From positions 496,001-560,000 of the forward strand of contig JAEUVX010000002.1 in the NCBI GenBank assembly GCA_016786615.1: a stretch of DNA of 64,000 nt, in the 5' to 3' direction. Below, one piece after another: positions 45,280 through 53,923 of the stretch; position 1 is the stretch's first letter, and each line of letters opens with the position of its first letter. The DNA is from Flavipsychrobacter sp. (GTDB lineage: Bacteria > Bacteroidota > Bacteroidia > Chitinophagales > Chitinophagaceae). The notes below the pieces were generated by a model. The model was not told the origin of the DNA. It did not search any database and saw only the letters and a list, made by a program, of their open reading frames with translations. A program made the position numbers and the translations under genes.

Positions 45280-47004
45280 TTATTTGTCGTTATGTCTTCT
45301 GTTAAACTTCTGTGAACCACCACGTCCTCCTCGGAATCCACCACCTTCATTACTTCTTGAAAATGAGCGATTTGTAGGGAATCCACCTCTTTCTCTGTCA
45401 CGTTGTTCGGCTTCTTCTATTCGTATCTTCCTACCCTTGTACTTTTTGGCTGAAAGTGTCTGAATGATATACTCTGCTGCAGAACCGCTAACATTGAAGA
45501 AACTGCTAAGATCACGTACTGTAATACGTTCTATTTGCCCTGTTTCAATATCTGTTGATTCTGTTATAAAACTTAACAGCTTTTCGTTTGAGCTAATGCC
45601 ATCCTTAATACCGACATTGATAAACAAGCGTACGCTGCTACGATTACCTCTTGCTCTGCTCTCTCCTTTTTTCTCGTAGCCTGCATTCAGGTCTTCTGCA
45701 TCATTATAAGCTTCAACAGCTTCGCGCAATTGCAACCAGATAAGCCTGCGTATCAGTTCATCCTTGTCAAGGTCTTCAAAACGCTCATGGATACTTGCCT
45801 GATAAACCTTGGCAAAATCGCCTTCAGGTTTAGCTGTTTCAATTTGTTCCAGGTAAAAGAATAGTTTTTTACGAATCACTTCTGCACCATCAGGAATATC
45901 GCTCTTTATGAAACGCATCTTAACAATACGTTCAATTTGACGAACTGTAGAAATCTCTTTAGGAGAAACTATAGACATACAGATACCCGACTTACCGGCA
46001 CGGGCCGTACGGCCACTGCGGTGTGTGTACACTTCAGGATCATCAGGCAATTCGTAGTTAATAACGTGACTGATATCGTTTACATCAATACCACGTGCCG
46101 CAACGTCTGTAGCTACTATACACTGAAGGCTCTTGTTCTTAAAGCGCTCCATAACTTTGCTACGCATCTTCTGATCCATATCACCATGCAATGGGCTGAC
46201 ATGGTATCCCATACGCATCAGCTTCTCTGATATATCCTGACAATCCTGCCTTGTACGTACGAATATGATGCCATAAATACCAGGTGTGAAATCGAGCAAG
46301 CGGCGCAATGTTTCAAACCTGTTATGGTGATTAGTAACATAATACTGGTGGTCGATATTTTCGTTGGTAACGTTTTCTTTTGCAACGGCAAATTCTTCCC
46401 ATTTGCTCATAAAACGCTTTGCGATGTTACGCACATCGTTGTTCATTGTTGCAGAAAACAACCATGTATATTTACGAGCAGGCGTATTTTTCAGGATAAA
46501 TTCTATATCCTCACGGAAGCCCATATTCAGCATTTCATCAGCCTCATCAAGTACAACATACTCAACCTGGTCAAGTGATATGGCTTTACGTTCCAGCAAG
46601 TCTATCAGCCTGCCGGGTGTTGCTACAATTACTTGCGGGTTTGCCTTCACTTCACGAATCTGGCCACTTATAGGCACACCTCCGTACACAGCGGTGGTTT
46701 TAAGGCCACGCATGTAGTAACCATATTTTTTAAATTCCTCTTGTATTTGCATACACAATTCGCGTGTGGGGCTCAATACAAGTGTTTGCACATGTTTCAG
46801 TGCTACGTCTGTGTGGTGCAGTAACGGCAGTCCGAATGCGGCAGTTTTACCTGTTCCGGTTTGCGCAAGGGCGATAATATCAGAAGGTTGAGATAAGAGT
46901 TGCGGGATAACTTTTTGTTGAATAGGCGTCGGCGTCTCAAAGCCCATGTCCGATACGGCACGAGTCAATTCTTCTCTTAGCGAGAAGTCTGAAAATAAAT
47001 TCAT
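45280..47004 (-). CDS. DEAD-box RNA helicase with DbpA-type RNA-binding domain
   Basis: A 574-residue RNA helicase. Motifs: Q motif (FETPTPIQ), I (AQTGTGKTAA), II (VLDEADEM), III (FSATM), and VI in HRSGRTARAG, followed by a helicase C-domain, a linker with RARGNRSSVR and a DbpA-like RRM (about 455-535, with GISSNEKLLSFI). An arginine/glycine-rich tail ends it. Homologues of the DeaD/CsdA group help ribosome assembly and mRNA decay, particularly in the cold. A promoter with TACCTTTG (47042-47035) and TTTG (47068-47065, spacer 22) precedes it. Confidence 0.93.
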   Translation of the reverse strand: MNLFSDFSLREELTRAVSDMGFETPTPIQQKVIPQLLSQPSDIIALAQTGTGKTAAFGLPLLHHTDVALKHVQTLVLSPTRELCMQIQEEFKKYGYYMRGLKTTAVYGGVPISGQIREVKANPQVIVATPGRLIDLLERKAISLDQVEYVVLDEADEMLNMGFREDIEFILKNTPARKYTWLFSATMNNDVRNIAKRFMSKWEEFAVAKENVTNENIDHQYYVTNHHNRFETLRRLLDFTPGIYGIIFVRTRQDCQDISEKLMRMGYHVSPLHGDMDQKMRSKVMERFKNKSLQCIVATDVAARGIDVNDISHVINYELPDDPEVYTHRSGRTARAGKSGICMSIVSPKEISTVRQIERIVKMRFIKSDIPDGAEVIRKKLFFYLEQIETAKPEGDFAKVYQASIHERFEDLDKDELIRRLIWLQLREAVEAYNDAEDLNAGYEKKGESRARGNRSSVRLFINVGIKDGISSNEKLLSFITESTDIETGQIERITVRDLSSFFNVSGSAAEYIIQTLSAKKYKGRKIRIEEAEQRDRERGGFPTNRSFSRSNEGGGFRGGRGGSQKFNRRHNDK

Positions 47005-47034
47005 CTAATTAAGAACTTTTGTAATAATGAGGCG

Positions 47035-47068
47035 CAAAGGTACGCTTAATAATTGACAACTTATCAAA
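47035..47068 (-). promoter_or_regulatory. Promoter of the DEAD-box helicase gene
   Basis: On the minus strand TTTG (47068-47065), 22 bases, TACCTTTG (47042-47035). The spacing is one base longer than ideal. It gives a leader of about 27 bases. The rest of the 210-base gap up to 47214 shows nothing clear. Confidence 0.55.
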
Positions 47069-47214
47069 TATTTAATATTTATCCCATTATTAACATCGTG
47101 CTTATGAAGTGGCTTTTGACCAATTCACAACTTTTCATTGAGGTATAGCTGTAATCTCTTTCTGGCTCTAAATGCAGCATAGTTACTGCACTTAAATATA
47201 TATATACAGTACAA

Positions 47215-47610
47215 CTACTCAATTTTAACTGCGGCCTGTGTTTTGAATGATTCATTTTTTGCTTCACTTGAAACCACAATAATATTTTCAAAATACAACT
47301 TATCTCCCGGCTTAATATTATTTACAATTGAAGTAAGAATATCTCCTTTTATACCATCCCCATTAATATTAAAGGGGCCTTGTACCTCATTGGTACCTTT
47401 CGGCAAATAAGACACTTCGTAGCTACTGATAGTAAACCCTTTATAGTCTGATGATAAATGCAATTGGGGGTCTGCAAGTAATTTGTCTTTGGTAATAGCT
47501 ATTCCGGCAGCATTACTTACAAGAACAGCAGGCTTTCTTTGAGCCCCCGATTGGGCATTTACAGTAATTGATACAGCAATGAACGCTGTAATAAGGGTTA
47601 AGTATTTCAT
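47215..47610 (-). CDS. Secreted protein with a single GldM C-terminal-type domain
   Basis: A 131-residue protein from the ATG at 47610 (MKYLTLITAF), with a signal peptide cut near VNAQ. The mature part is one domain whose features, KGFTISSYEVSYLPKGT and NNIKPGDKLYFENIIV, resemble the last domain of the T9SS/gliding rotor stalk GldM. There is no membrane helix or earlier GldM domain. A free copy could bind GldN or PorK-ring proteins, but this is inference. Proposed by pattern, not proven. Confidence 0.68.
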   Translation of the reverse strand: MKYLTLITAFIAVSITVNAQSGAQRKPAVLVSNAAGIAITKDKLLADPQLHLSSDYKGFTISSYEVSYLPKGTNEVQGPFNINGDGIKGDILTSIVNNIKPGDKLYFENIIVVSSEAKNESFKTQAAVKIE

Positions 47611-47622
47611 ATAATAAATATA

Positions 47623-47648
47623 CAAAAAAAGCCCGTCAATGACGGGCT
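47623..47648 (-). terminator. Terminator after the acyl-CoA dehydrogenase gene
   Basis: AGCCCGTC (47630-47637) pairs with GACGGGCT (47641-47648), with an A-run on the left that becomes a T-run on the minus strand. Confidence 0.88.
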
Positions 47649-47668
47649 CTATAAAATATTATTATATT

Positions 47669-48811
47669 TTAATCTTTCAACACCGTACGGCTGATTACGA
47701 TTTTCTGTACCTCGCTGGTACCTTCGTATATCTGTGTAATCTTTGCATCGCGCATCAGGCGCTCTACGTGGAATTCTTTTACATAGCCGTAACCACCGTG
47801 TATTTGTACAGCTTCATTAGTTACCCACTGTGCTATTTCAGATGCATACAGTTTTGCCATAGATGCAGATAGTGTATAATCTTTACCTTGGTCTTTTGTC
47901 CATGCAGATTTTATAACCATCAGCCTTGCACCTTCAATAGCCGTAGCCATATCAGCCAGTTTGAAGGCGATTGATTGGTGGTTAGATATTTCTGTACCGA
48001 ATGCTTTACGCTCTTTAGAATATTTCAATGCCAGTTCATAAGCACCACTTGCAATACCCAGTGCCTGTGCAGCGATACCGATACGACCACCTGCCAGTAC
48101 TTTCATGGCAAATGTGAAACCAAAGCCATCATCACCTATACGGTTTGCTTTCGGCACTTTCACATCCTGGAACATGATGCTGTGTGTATCGCTACCACGA
48201 ATACCCAGTTTGTTTTCTTTTGCACCCACAGTTACACCAGGCCAATCTTTATGCACTATCAGTGCATTAATGCCTTTGTGTTTCTTATCAGGATATGTTT
48301 GTGCAATTACCAGATAGTAAGATGCTGTGCTACCGTTTGTGATCCAGTTTTTAGTACCGTTCAGCAAATAGTAGTCGCCCATATCTTCGGCAGTAGTACG
48401 CTGAGAAGTAGCGTCAGAACCAGCCTCAGGTTCGCTCAACAAGAACGCACCTATCTTCTGGCCACTTGCCATTTCTGTCAGGTAAGTTTTCTTTTGCTCT
48501 TCGTTACCGTAAGTTTCAAGACCCCAGCAAACCAGCGAGTTGTTTACACTCATACAAACAGAAGTAGAAGCATCTACTTTAGAGATTTCTTCCATAGCCA
48601 GTACGTACGATACCGTATCCATACCAGAACCACCGTATTGAGGGTCAACCATCATACCAAGAAAACCGAGTTCGCCCAGTTTCTTTACTTGCTCTGCAGG
48701 AAATTTCTGATGCTCGTCGCGCTCAATAACACCCGGCAGCAATTCGTTTTTAGCGAAATCGCGGGCTGCGGCCTGTACGGCTAATTGTTCTTCTGTTAGT
48801 TGAAAATTCAT
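47669..48811 (-). CDS. Acyl-CoA dehydrogenase
   Basis: A 380-residue FAD enzyme that makes the trans-2-enoyl-CoA double bond, probably on short or branched acyl-CoA. Three-domain fold: N-terminal helices, a beta domain with LSEPEAGSDATSQ, and a C-terminal helical domain with QIHGGYGYVKEFHVERLMRDAKITQIYEGTSE (the final stretch carries the ARITEIYEGT-type signature and the catalytic Glu). A -7 element TAGGTTTG (48856-48849, minus) lies 37 bases before the ATG. Chain length preference cannot be read off. Confidence 0.94.
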   Translation of the reverse strand: MNFQLTEEQLAVQAAARDFAKNELLPGVIERDEHQKFPAEQVKKLGELGFLGMMVDPQYGGSGMDTVSYVLAMEEISKVDASTSVCMSVNNSLVCWGLETYGNEEQKKTYLTEMASGQKIGAFLLSEPEAGSDATSQRTTAEDMGDYYLLNGTKNWITNGSTASYYLVIAQTYPDKKHKGINALIVHKDWPGVTVGAKENKLGIRGSDTHSIMFQDVKVPKANRIGDDGFGFTFAMKVLAGGRIGIAAQALGIASGAYELALKYSKERKAFGTEISNHQSIAFKLADMATAIEGARLMVIKSAWTKDQGKDYTLSASMAKLYASEIAQWVTNEAVQIHGGYGYVKEFHVERLMRDAKITQIYEGTSEVQKIVISRTVLKD

Positions 48812-48848
48812 ATTAGAATAATATGCTTTACTGTAAAAAAATGTGCTG

Positions 48849-48856
48849 CAAACCTA
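48849..48856 (-). promoter_or_regulatory. -7 element of the acyl-CoA dehydrogenase gene
   Basis: TAGGTTTG on the minus strand, 37 bases before the ATG. No -33 TTG lies at 19-21 bases. Confidence 0.45.
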
Positions 48857-48883
48857 CGCTTTTTATCCCTAAAATCTAAATAA

Positions 48884-49450
48884 CTACCAGTTATGTTTAA
48901 TTGATTCATACTCCGATTTCAGTAGACCATAAACAGCAGAATCTTCCGTAATGCCATTTTTGCCGTAGTGCTGACGCAGCAGGCCTTCTTTGGTAAACCC
49001 GTAATGGTCTATCAGCTTGATAGATGGGATGTTCAACGGGCTGGCAAATGCTTCTACCCTGTTCAGCTTCATGTGCTCAAAGCCGTGTATCAGGATGGCT
49101 TTCATAGCCTCTTTCATGTAGCCTTTCTGCTTAGCCTCTTCATAGTAAAGCCCATAACCTATTTCTGCTCTTTCGTGTGCGGCCTTCCAGGTATGATAAC
49201 CAATACGCCCTATTATTCTATTGCGCTCCTTTTCTACCATCGCAAAGCTTTTAAAGCTCAAGTAGTAAGAAGTGAGTCCCTTTATATATTTCTGCTTTTC
49301 CAGTTCAAAATCCGCTTCGCTGGGATTGCCCAGATAAGCCATTATTTCCTGATCGCTCCAGTTTTCAAACATGTAGTCATATAGCTCGGGCGTCAGTTCT
49401 TTCAGCAATAGTCTGGATGTCTCAATGATAATAGTTTCGGGCATGTTCAT
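48884..49450 (-). CDS. GNAT acetyltransferase, RimJ/RimL type
   Basis: A 188-residue N-acetyltransferase. The TSRLLLKELTP start, RIGYHTW strand and QKGYMKEAMKAILIHGFEHMKLNRVEAFASP core (acetyl-CoA loop and following helix) fit the RimJ/RimL branch, which acetylates ribosomal-protein N-termini or small amines. A second ATG at 49444 (residue 3) is a possible start. It is 58 bases upstream of the next minus-strand gene's terminator. Confidence 0.85.
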   Translation of the reverse strand: MNMPETIIIETSRLLLKELTPELYDYMFENWSDQEIMAYLGNPSEADFELEKQKYIKGLTSYYLSFKSFAMVEKERNRIIGRIGYHTWKAAHERAEIGYGLYYEEAKQKGYMKEAMKAILIHGFEHMKLNRVEAFASPLNIPSIKLIDHYGFTKEGLLRQHYGKNGITEDSAVYGLLKSEYESIKHNW

Positions 49451-49480
49451 AATCTAAAATTATCACTCTGTATTTACATA

Positions 49481-49505
49481 AAAAAAGCCCGAGTTAACGG
49501 GCTTT
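49481..49505 (-). terminator. Terminator after the lipoprotein gene at 49509
   Basis: AAAGCCCG (49484-49491) pairs with CGGGCTTT (49498-49505) around AGTTAA, with a T-run on the minus strand. Confidence 0.85.
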
Positions 49506-49508
49506 GAT

Positions 49509-50123
49509 TTACAATTGAATATTAACAAGTTCATCCCGATAATCGAGTATCATAGTACCCGGTGCACCCGGCTTTTCATCATATTCTTCATTTCTTAGCA
49601 AATACTCGGTATCGTTATACCACATTTTATTTTCCAGACTGTTGGCATCACTGCTTTCCATATAAGTAGCATTTGTAAAACTACCCTTTGGTACTGTCAG
49701 GCTTTGGTTAAGAGACTTCACTACACATGTCTGGCTACTGGCATCAACCCATGTATCATTAACAGCAGCATTAAACTTCAACTGCATTTTTGCGCCACCG
49801 CTACCCAAATTGTACATACCATCAGCAGCAAACTTCATCAGACCATACTGACTGCCTTTGCTGTCTTTCCTTTCTACAACAAGCCATTTTTCACCATTCA
49901 AGGTCGAATCCCTTAACATCGTCAATGTGTATTGGGTTGTAGATAACACTGAAGTGCCTGCAAGGCTATCATAATCAGTTCTTTGAAACGTAAAAACTGA
50001 ACCTGCTTTTACTGTTGTGGTGGTTGGCGTTGTAGGAGTAGTATTGTTCTTAGTTTCCTCTTTGTCGCAAGCAGATAATAATAACGACATCAATGTTGCG
50101 TAGGCAATTAATTGTTTCTTCAT
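49509..50123 (-). CDS. Lipoprotein of unknown function
   Basis: A 204-residue lipoprotein with lipobox LLSAC (Cys19), then a threonine/proline-rich linker (TTPTTPTTTT) and a beta-rich domain starting at GSVFTFQRTDYDSL. The domain has no catalytic motif and resembles the generic secreted domains of Bacteroidota that follow a Thr/Pro linker. It is transcribed alone by position, between two terminators and the divergent YceI gene. Confidence 0.68.
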   Translation of the reverse strand: MKKQLIAYATLMSLLLSACDKEETKNNTTPTTPTTTTVKAGSVFTFQRTDYDSLAGTSVLSTTQYTLTMLRDSTLNGEKWLVVERKDSKGSQYGLMKFAADGMYNLGSGGAKMQLKFNAAVNDTWVDASSQTCVVKSLNQSLTVPKGSFTNATYMESSDANSLENKMWYNDTEYLLRNEEYDEKPGAPGTMILDYRDELVNIQL

Positions 50124-50217
50124 TTTTTTGGGGGTGTATTTAAATTAATAACCCTCAAGATATAAAATTGATAATCAATTAATAATACTATCTCTATACA
50201 ATTATAAGTGAAACTGA

Positions 50218-50250
50218 TTTGGAAAAAACAAATAGATGTATGTACATTTG
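50218..50250 (+). promoter_or_regulatory. Promoter of the YceI gene
   Basis: TTTG (50218-50221), 21 bases, TACATTTG (50243-50250). Both boxes match the Bacteroidota consensus. The leader is about 33 bases. Confidence 0.75.
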
Positions 50251-50286
50251 TTGTGCAAACATTAAAATAGTACTAAAAATTTAATT

Positions 50287-50910
50287 ATGAAAAAATTATT
50301 GATCCTTTCAGCTATGGCGTTGTCTCCTTATATTATGACTGCGCAATCTGCAAAAAAACCAGTAGCAGCTGCCACTACTGCTACTAAGTGGAACCTTGAC
50401 CGTAGCCACTCAGGCGTTAAATTCAGTGTTTCTCACCTGGTAATTTCTGAAACAGAAGGTACATTCAAAGTATTTGATGGAACGGTAACATCGCCATCAA
50501 CAGATTTCAACAACGCGTCTATCAACTTCAACGTAGATGTAAACAGCATAAACACAGACGATGATAAACGTGACGGGCACCTGAAAAGTGATGATTTCTT
50601 TAACGCAGAAAAATACCCTGCGATGAAGTTTACAAGCACTTCATTTAAGAAAGTTAAGGGCAATCAATATGCACTTGAAGGAAATCTGACTATCCGCGAT
50701 GTTACAAAGAAAGTAAAACTGAATGTGGTGTACGGCGGCACTGTAAAAGATCCTTGGGGTAATATAAAAGCAGGTTTTAAAGCAACCGGCAAGATTAATC
50801 GTAAAGAATTTGGTTTGAAATGGGGTGCAGTTACCGAAGCTGGTGGAGCTGTAGTAGGAGACGAAGTAAATATGGAGATAAAAGTTGAGTTTGCTCAGCA
50901 AAAAGCATAA
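50287..50910 (+). CDS. YceI family periplasmic lipocalin-like protein
   Basis: A 207-residue protein with a signal peptide cut near MTAQ (residue 20). The mature domain starts KWNLDRSHSGVKFSVSHLVIS, with later FKVFDGTVTSPS, DKRDGHLKSDDFFNAEKYP, LTIRDVTKKV and NRKEFGLKW, all standard YceI landmarks. YceI proteins hold long polyisoprenoids in an extended lipocalin barrel. A polyprenyl synthase lies 3 kb away but on no shared transcript. A terminator follows at 50949. Confidence 0.93.
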   Translation: MKKLLILSAMALSPYIMTAQSAKKPVAAATTATKWNLDRSHSGVKFSVSHLVISETEGTFKVFDGTVTSPSTDFNNASINFNVDVNSINTDDDKRDGHLKSDDFFNAEKYPAMKFTSTSFKKVKGNQYALEGNLTIRDVTKKVKLNVVYGGTVKDPWGNIKAGFKATGKINRKEFGLKWGAVTEAGGAVVGDEVNMEIKVEFAQQKA

Positions 50911-50948
50911 GCATAGGTTGGGTTTATAGTAAAGGTGGGTTTAAATTG

Positions 50949-50979
50949 AGCAGTCCTGATAATATCAGGACTGCTTTTA
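50949..50979 (+). terminator. Intrinsic terminator after YceI
   Basis: AGCAGTCCTGAT (50949-50960) pairs with ATCAGGACTGCT (50964-50975), followed by T residues. Confidence 0.88.
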
Positions 50980-51027
50980 TATTATAGTCGACAGTAAATC
51001 AAACATTTAAAAAAACAGGCATAAAGC

Positions 51028-51049
51028 AAAAATCCCGGTCGGTGCCGGG
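51028..51049 (-). terminator. Terminator after the small lipoprotein gene
   Basis: CCCGG (51034-51038) pairs with CCGGG (51045-51049), followed on the minus strand by a T-run (A-run at 51028-51032). Confidence 0.7.
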
Positions 51050-51075
51050 TAATGCCATTGAAAATGGTTATCATA

Positions 51076-51249
51076 TTAGCCGATAGACTGAACAGCTGTT
51101 TGCTGTGCAGGAGAAGGCATCACCATTGTCATTTTCCTAGGCGGACGTGGATGCACTTGCGGGCGTGGTATTTTATTAGATGATCCGCAAGATTCCAATA
51201 TTGCAGTAAGGGCAAACAATACGCCCGCGAAAACTATCAATTTTTTCAT
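51076..51249 (-). CDS. Small lipoprotein, 57 residues
   Basis: The start is taken at the ATG at 51249 (MKKLIVFAGV). A signal of about 20 residues ends in a lipobox LESC. The mature peptide is only about 35 residues and rich in Pro, Arg, Lys and Met (a RPQVHPRPPRK stretch). No family is recognised. A longer frame starting at 51297 has no signal-peptide logic. It is followed by its own terminator, which supports it as a real gene. Confidence 0.62.
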   Translation of the reverse strand: MKKLIVFAGVLFALTAILESCGSSNKIPRPQVHPRPPRKMTMVMPSPAQQTAVQSIG

Positions 51250-51345
51250 GACTGTGAAAATAATAAGCAATCTGCAAAAAAACAATCGATGGAACACAAA
51301 TCCTCAGATAATTTACATTAAGCCTGTAATAAGTCAATCACTCGA

Positions 51346-51353
51346 TATATTTA
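51346..51353 (+). promoter_or_regulatory. -7-like element of the GNAT gene at 51358
   Basis: TATATTTA ends 4 bases before the ATG. The last consensus base is A instead of G, so this is weaker than the others. Confidence 0.38.
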
Positions 51354-51357
51354 CATA

Positions 51358-51855
51358 ATGACGACTATAAGACAAGCCGATGTAGCAGATACAGAAGCTA
51401 TACAAAAATTAGCTGCTGATGTATGGTGGCCAACATACTCAACAATCCTAAGTAAAGAACAGATAGAATATATGCTGGGCAGGATGTATGATGCCACTGT
51501 AATTCAAGAACAGATATCAACAGGTACACAAACCTATATCCTACTCTATGCTGAGGGGGAGCTTACAGGGTTTGCAGCATACTCTCCTCGTCCGGGAAAC
51601 AATGATGTATATAAACTACACAAATTGTATTGCCTTACCCGTACAAAAGGAATGGGATATGGCAAACAGCTATTACAAGCAGTTGAAAAAGCGGTATTGA
51701 ATGCAGGAAAATCAATGTTGGAATTGAATGTAAACAGGAGTAACCCTGCTATTGGCTTTTACGAAAAAATGGGCTTCTCAATAGCTTATACGGAAGATAT
51801 TGACATAGGAAACGGCTATGAAATGAATGACTACGTAATGCGGAAACAACTATAA
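51358..51855 (+). CDS. GNAT acetyltransferase
   Basis: A 165-residue N-acetyltransferase. The strand MTTIRQADVADTEAI, the acetyl-CoA loop RTKGMGYGKQLLQAVEKAV and the LELNVNRSNPAIGFYEKMGF end (the typical V/N-x-x-N-x-x-A-x-x-x-Y-x-x-x-G-F motif) are clear. The acceptor is unknown. A leaderless or very short-leader mRNA is likely given the -7-like box 4 bases before the ATG. It ends 65 bases before a strong terminator. Confidence 0.85.
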   Translation: MTTIRQADVADTEAIQKLAADVWWPTYSTILSKEQIEYMLGRMYDATVIQEQISTGTQTYILLYAEGELTGFAAYSPRPGNNDVYKLHKLYCLTRTKGMGYGKQLLQAVEKAVLNAGKSMLELNVNRSNPAIGFYEKMGFSIAYTEDIDIGNGYEMNDYVMRKQL

Positions 51856-51920
51856 AAAGATAAAGAATAGCATTGCCTGCAATTTGTTACAAATTGTTAC
51901 AAAAAAGTATAGCCATAAAA

Positions 51921-51944
51921 AAAGCCCCCGATATCGGGGGCTTT
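51921..51944. terminator. Bidirectional terminator, 24-base perfect palindrome
   Basis: AAAGCCCCCGAT and ATCGGGGGCTTT arms without a loop base. A long A-run on the left makes it strongest for the minus-strand OmpA gene; the plus side has only CTTTC. Confidence 0.9.
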
Positions 51945-51965
51945 CTGTTATGAAGTCAGATAAAA

Positions 51966-53696
51966 TTAATCTCTCCTCAAGTTAGGGAATGGAGGTGCTA
52001 CGTTAGCAGGACCTTCTTCACCAGGCATTGCAGAACGATACATTACACCGTTTGCATCACCAGCTTGACCGTATTGGAATATGAAACGGTTGCGGTCGAT
52101 ACCATGTTTTTCACTCATGTATTCGATGATACCATTAACACGATCCCAAGAACGTTGTTGTTGAATTTTGCTTCCGTTACCTGCGCCAGTGATAACTACT
52201 TTACAAGTAGGATTAGCTTGCATTTGAGCAGCTAAAGTAGCCAACTGAGCTTGTGCAGCAGGGCGGATTTTAGATGCGTTATTGTCAAATGATACATTAC
52301 CTGCACCAATGTTACCACAAGATGTAGTTACTGTGCCGCAACCTTCCGGACAAGGGCATTTACCTACACCGTCAGCATCAACTGGTTGACATTCTGTCGG
52401 AGTGATCAGTTGTTTATCACGATCATCAGGTACACCATCACCATCAGTATCAAGCGGACAACCGTGGCTGTCAACAGCAACACCTGCAGGAGTACCAGGA
52501 CATTTGTCGAATTGGTCAGTGATACCATCGCCATCGCTGTCAGGCAGGATTGGGTCAGGCAGTTGCATATGACGTGGGTAAGACAATTCGTTGAATGCAT
52601 GATCCAGTGGGTTAACCCAGTACAATGGTTCGATGCTCTTACGCTTGTTACCCAAGTTGAAGTTCAGACCAAGGTTAAGATAGTTAACAAAATCATTCTG
52701 ATTTGTTTGTACCGGAGAACCGAATACTTGCTCAGACCAACGTTGACCATCTAACAGATCCTCGTCCCAAGGCATTGTAATACGATCTTCGATAGACAGA
52801 TTGATACGCTGGCTCAGGCGGATTTGGAAACCAACACCTGCACTAGGTGCAAACTGTAAAGTTTTGTTGTTGAAGATTTCAGGACGACGACGATCACGTT
52901 CGTGTTCTGCTTCAGTTTCATAAGTACCGTCCATTTTATCCTGAAGTTTCTTCTGGATATCCCTGCGATTCTCATGAATCTGAGTCTGGATATTAGTAAT
53001 ATCCAACATAGTATGGAAGTCATACTTCTGGTTGCTTGCATTCAACGCATCAACACGAGTGTTGTAAGCGTAAGCACCAAGACCAATGAAAGCGTATGCA
53101 GAAACACCTGTTTTAGCCTTGTGGAATTTGATGTTGTTAAGAGATGCAATCATATCCAAATTCAACTGATGTGCTTCTAAACGATAGTTATAGAAAACAG
53201 GATCAGATGGTTGGTTAAGATTTTCGAAGATTGCTGCGTTGTAGTAATCTTTCCAAGCAGTGTTGTAACGATAGTTACGACTTTCTTGCCACTGTAAGCC
53301 TTTTGCAACACCATAGATATATTGCAAACGGGTAGAGAATACATATCCCCAAGCCTTACGTACGTGTAAGTGGTAACCCAAACCACCACCTTTGGCATTC
53401 CATGCCATCAGAGACGGAACGTCGCCAGATACGTTGTAAAGACCAGCACCAAAACCGATTTCCCACATGTTACGAGGACGTGCAGGGAATGCATATTGGT
53501 GGTTTAAGAATTTGCGATGTTGTTTCATACGGAAGCCGGGTACGTAGTTCGTATCCAAAACATCATAGCTCTGACCGCGATATGTCATATCACGTCCAGA
53601 CCATTTAGCGGTTTGAACACCATCTTGCGCAAATACCGGCTGCGTTGCCAATAAGGAGCATACACTGGCTAGCAATAGGTACTTTTTGTTGACCAT
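51966..53696 (-). CDS. OmpA-family outer-membrane protein
   Basis: A 576-residue protein started at the ATG at 53696 (MVNKKYLLL); upstream codons fall in the promoter. A signal peptide (cut near VFAQ) is followed by a beta-barrel (about 60-370), thrombospondin type 3 calcium repeats (DSDGDGITDQFDKCPG and DTDGDGVPDDRDK, about 400-445) and an OmpA-like periplasmic domain (about 465-560). In that last domain the usual GHTD aspartate is replaced, although QQQRSWDRV keeps the Arg region. A textbook promoter precedes it and a palindromic terminator follows. Confidence 0.86.
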   Translation of the reverse strand: MVNKKYLLLASVCSLLATQPVFAQDGVQTAKWSGRDMTYRGQSYDVLDTNYVPGFRMKQHRKFLNHQYAFPARPRNMWEIGFGAGLYNVSGDVPSLMAWNAKGGGLGYHLHVRKAWGYVFSTRLQYIYGVAKGLQWQESRNYRYNTAWKDYYNAAIFENLNQPSDPVFYNYRLEAHQLNLDMIASLNNIKFHKAKTGVSAYAFIGLGAYAYNTRVDALNASNQKYDFHTMLDITNIQTQIHENRRDIQKKLQDKMDGTYETEAEHERDRRRPEIFNNKTLQFAPSAGVGFQIRLSQRINLSIEDRITMPWDEDLLDGQRWSEQVFGSPVQTNQNDFVNYLNLGLNFNLGNKRKSIEPLYWVNPLDHAFNELSYPRHMQLPDPILPDSDGDGITDQFDKCPGTPAGVAVDSHGCPLDTDGDGVPDDRDKQLITPTECQPVDADGVGKCPCPEGCGTVTTSCGNIGAGNVSFDNNASKIRPAAQAQLATLAAQMQANPTCKVVITGAGNGSKIQQQRSWDRVNGIIEYMSEKHGIDRNRFIFQYGQAGDANGVMYRSAMPGEEGPANVAPPFPNLRRD

Positions 53697-53745
53697 AACA
53701 GATTGTTTAATTATACAAATTTTGGTTAAAATACTCAAAACATGA

Positions 53746-53777
53746 CAAAGGTATAGCACACCTTTCAAAAAAACAAA
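53746..53777 (-). promoter_or_regulatory. Promoter of the OmpA-family gene
   Basis: On the minus strand TTTG (53777-53774), 20 bases, TACCTTTG (53753-53746). The leader is about 46 bases. The remaining gap to 53923 holds only AT-rich sequence and a weak -7-like TACATTTA (53899-53906, plus). Confidence 0.75.
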
Positions 53778-53923
53778 GAACAAAAAATAAAATATTTTAT
53801 GTTTTTTTAAATATCATATTAAAAGTACTGCGGTGTAAAAGTAATTTTAAGTATCGATTACATCAACGATTTTTGCTTTTTTTACGATAGGTTAACATTA
53901 CATTTACCGGTCATTAACATAAT

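Noticed and set aside
47975-48784. 269-codon plus-strand frame opposite the acyl-CoA dehydrogenase
   Set aside because: Long but Cys, His and Phe-rich, with no domain; the minus-strand gene has all family motifs.
51880-51903. Short direct repeat TTTGTTACAAATTGTTACAAA before a terminator
   Set aside because: Two short copies of TTGTTACAAA in AT-rich sequence; too small to be an operator pair on its own and with no gene start next to it.
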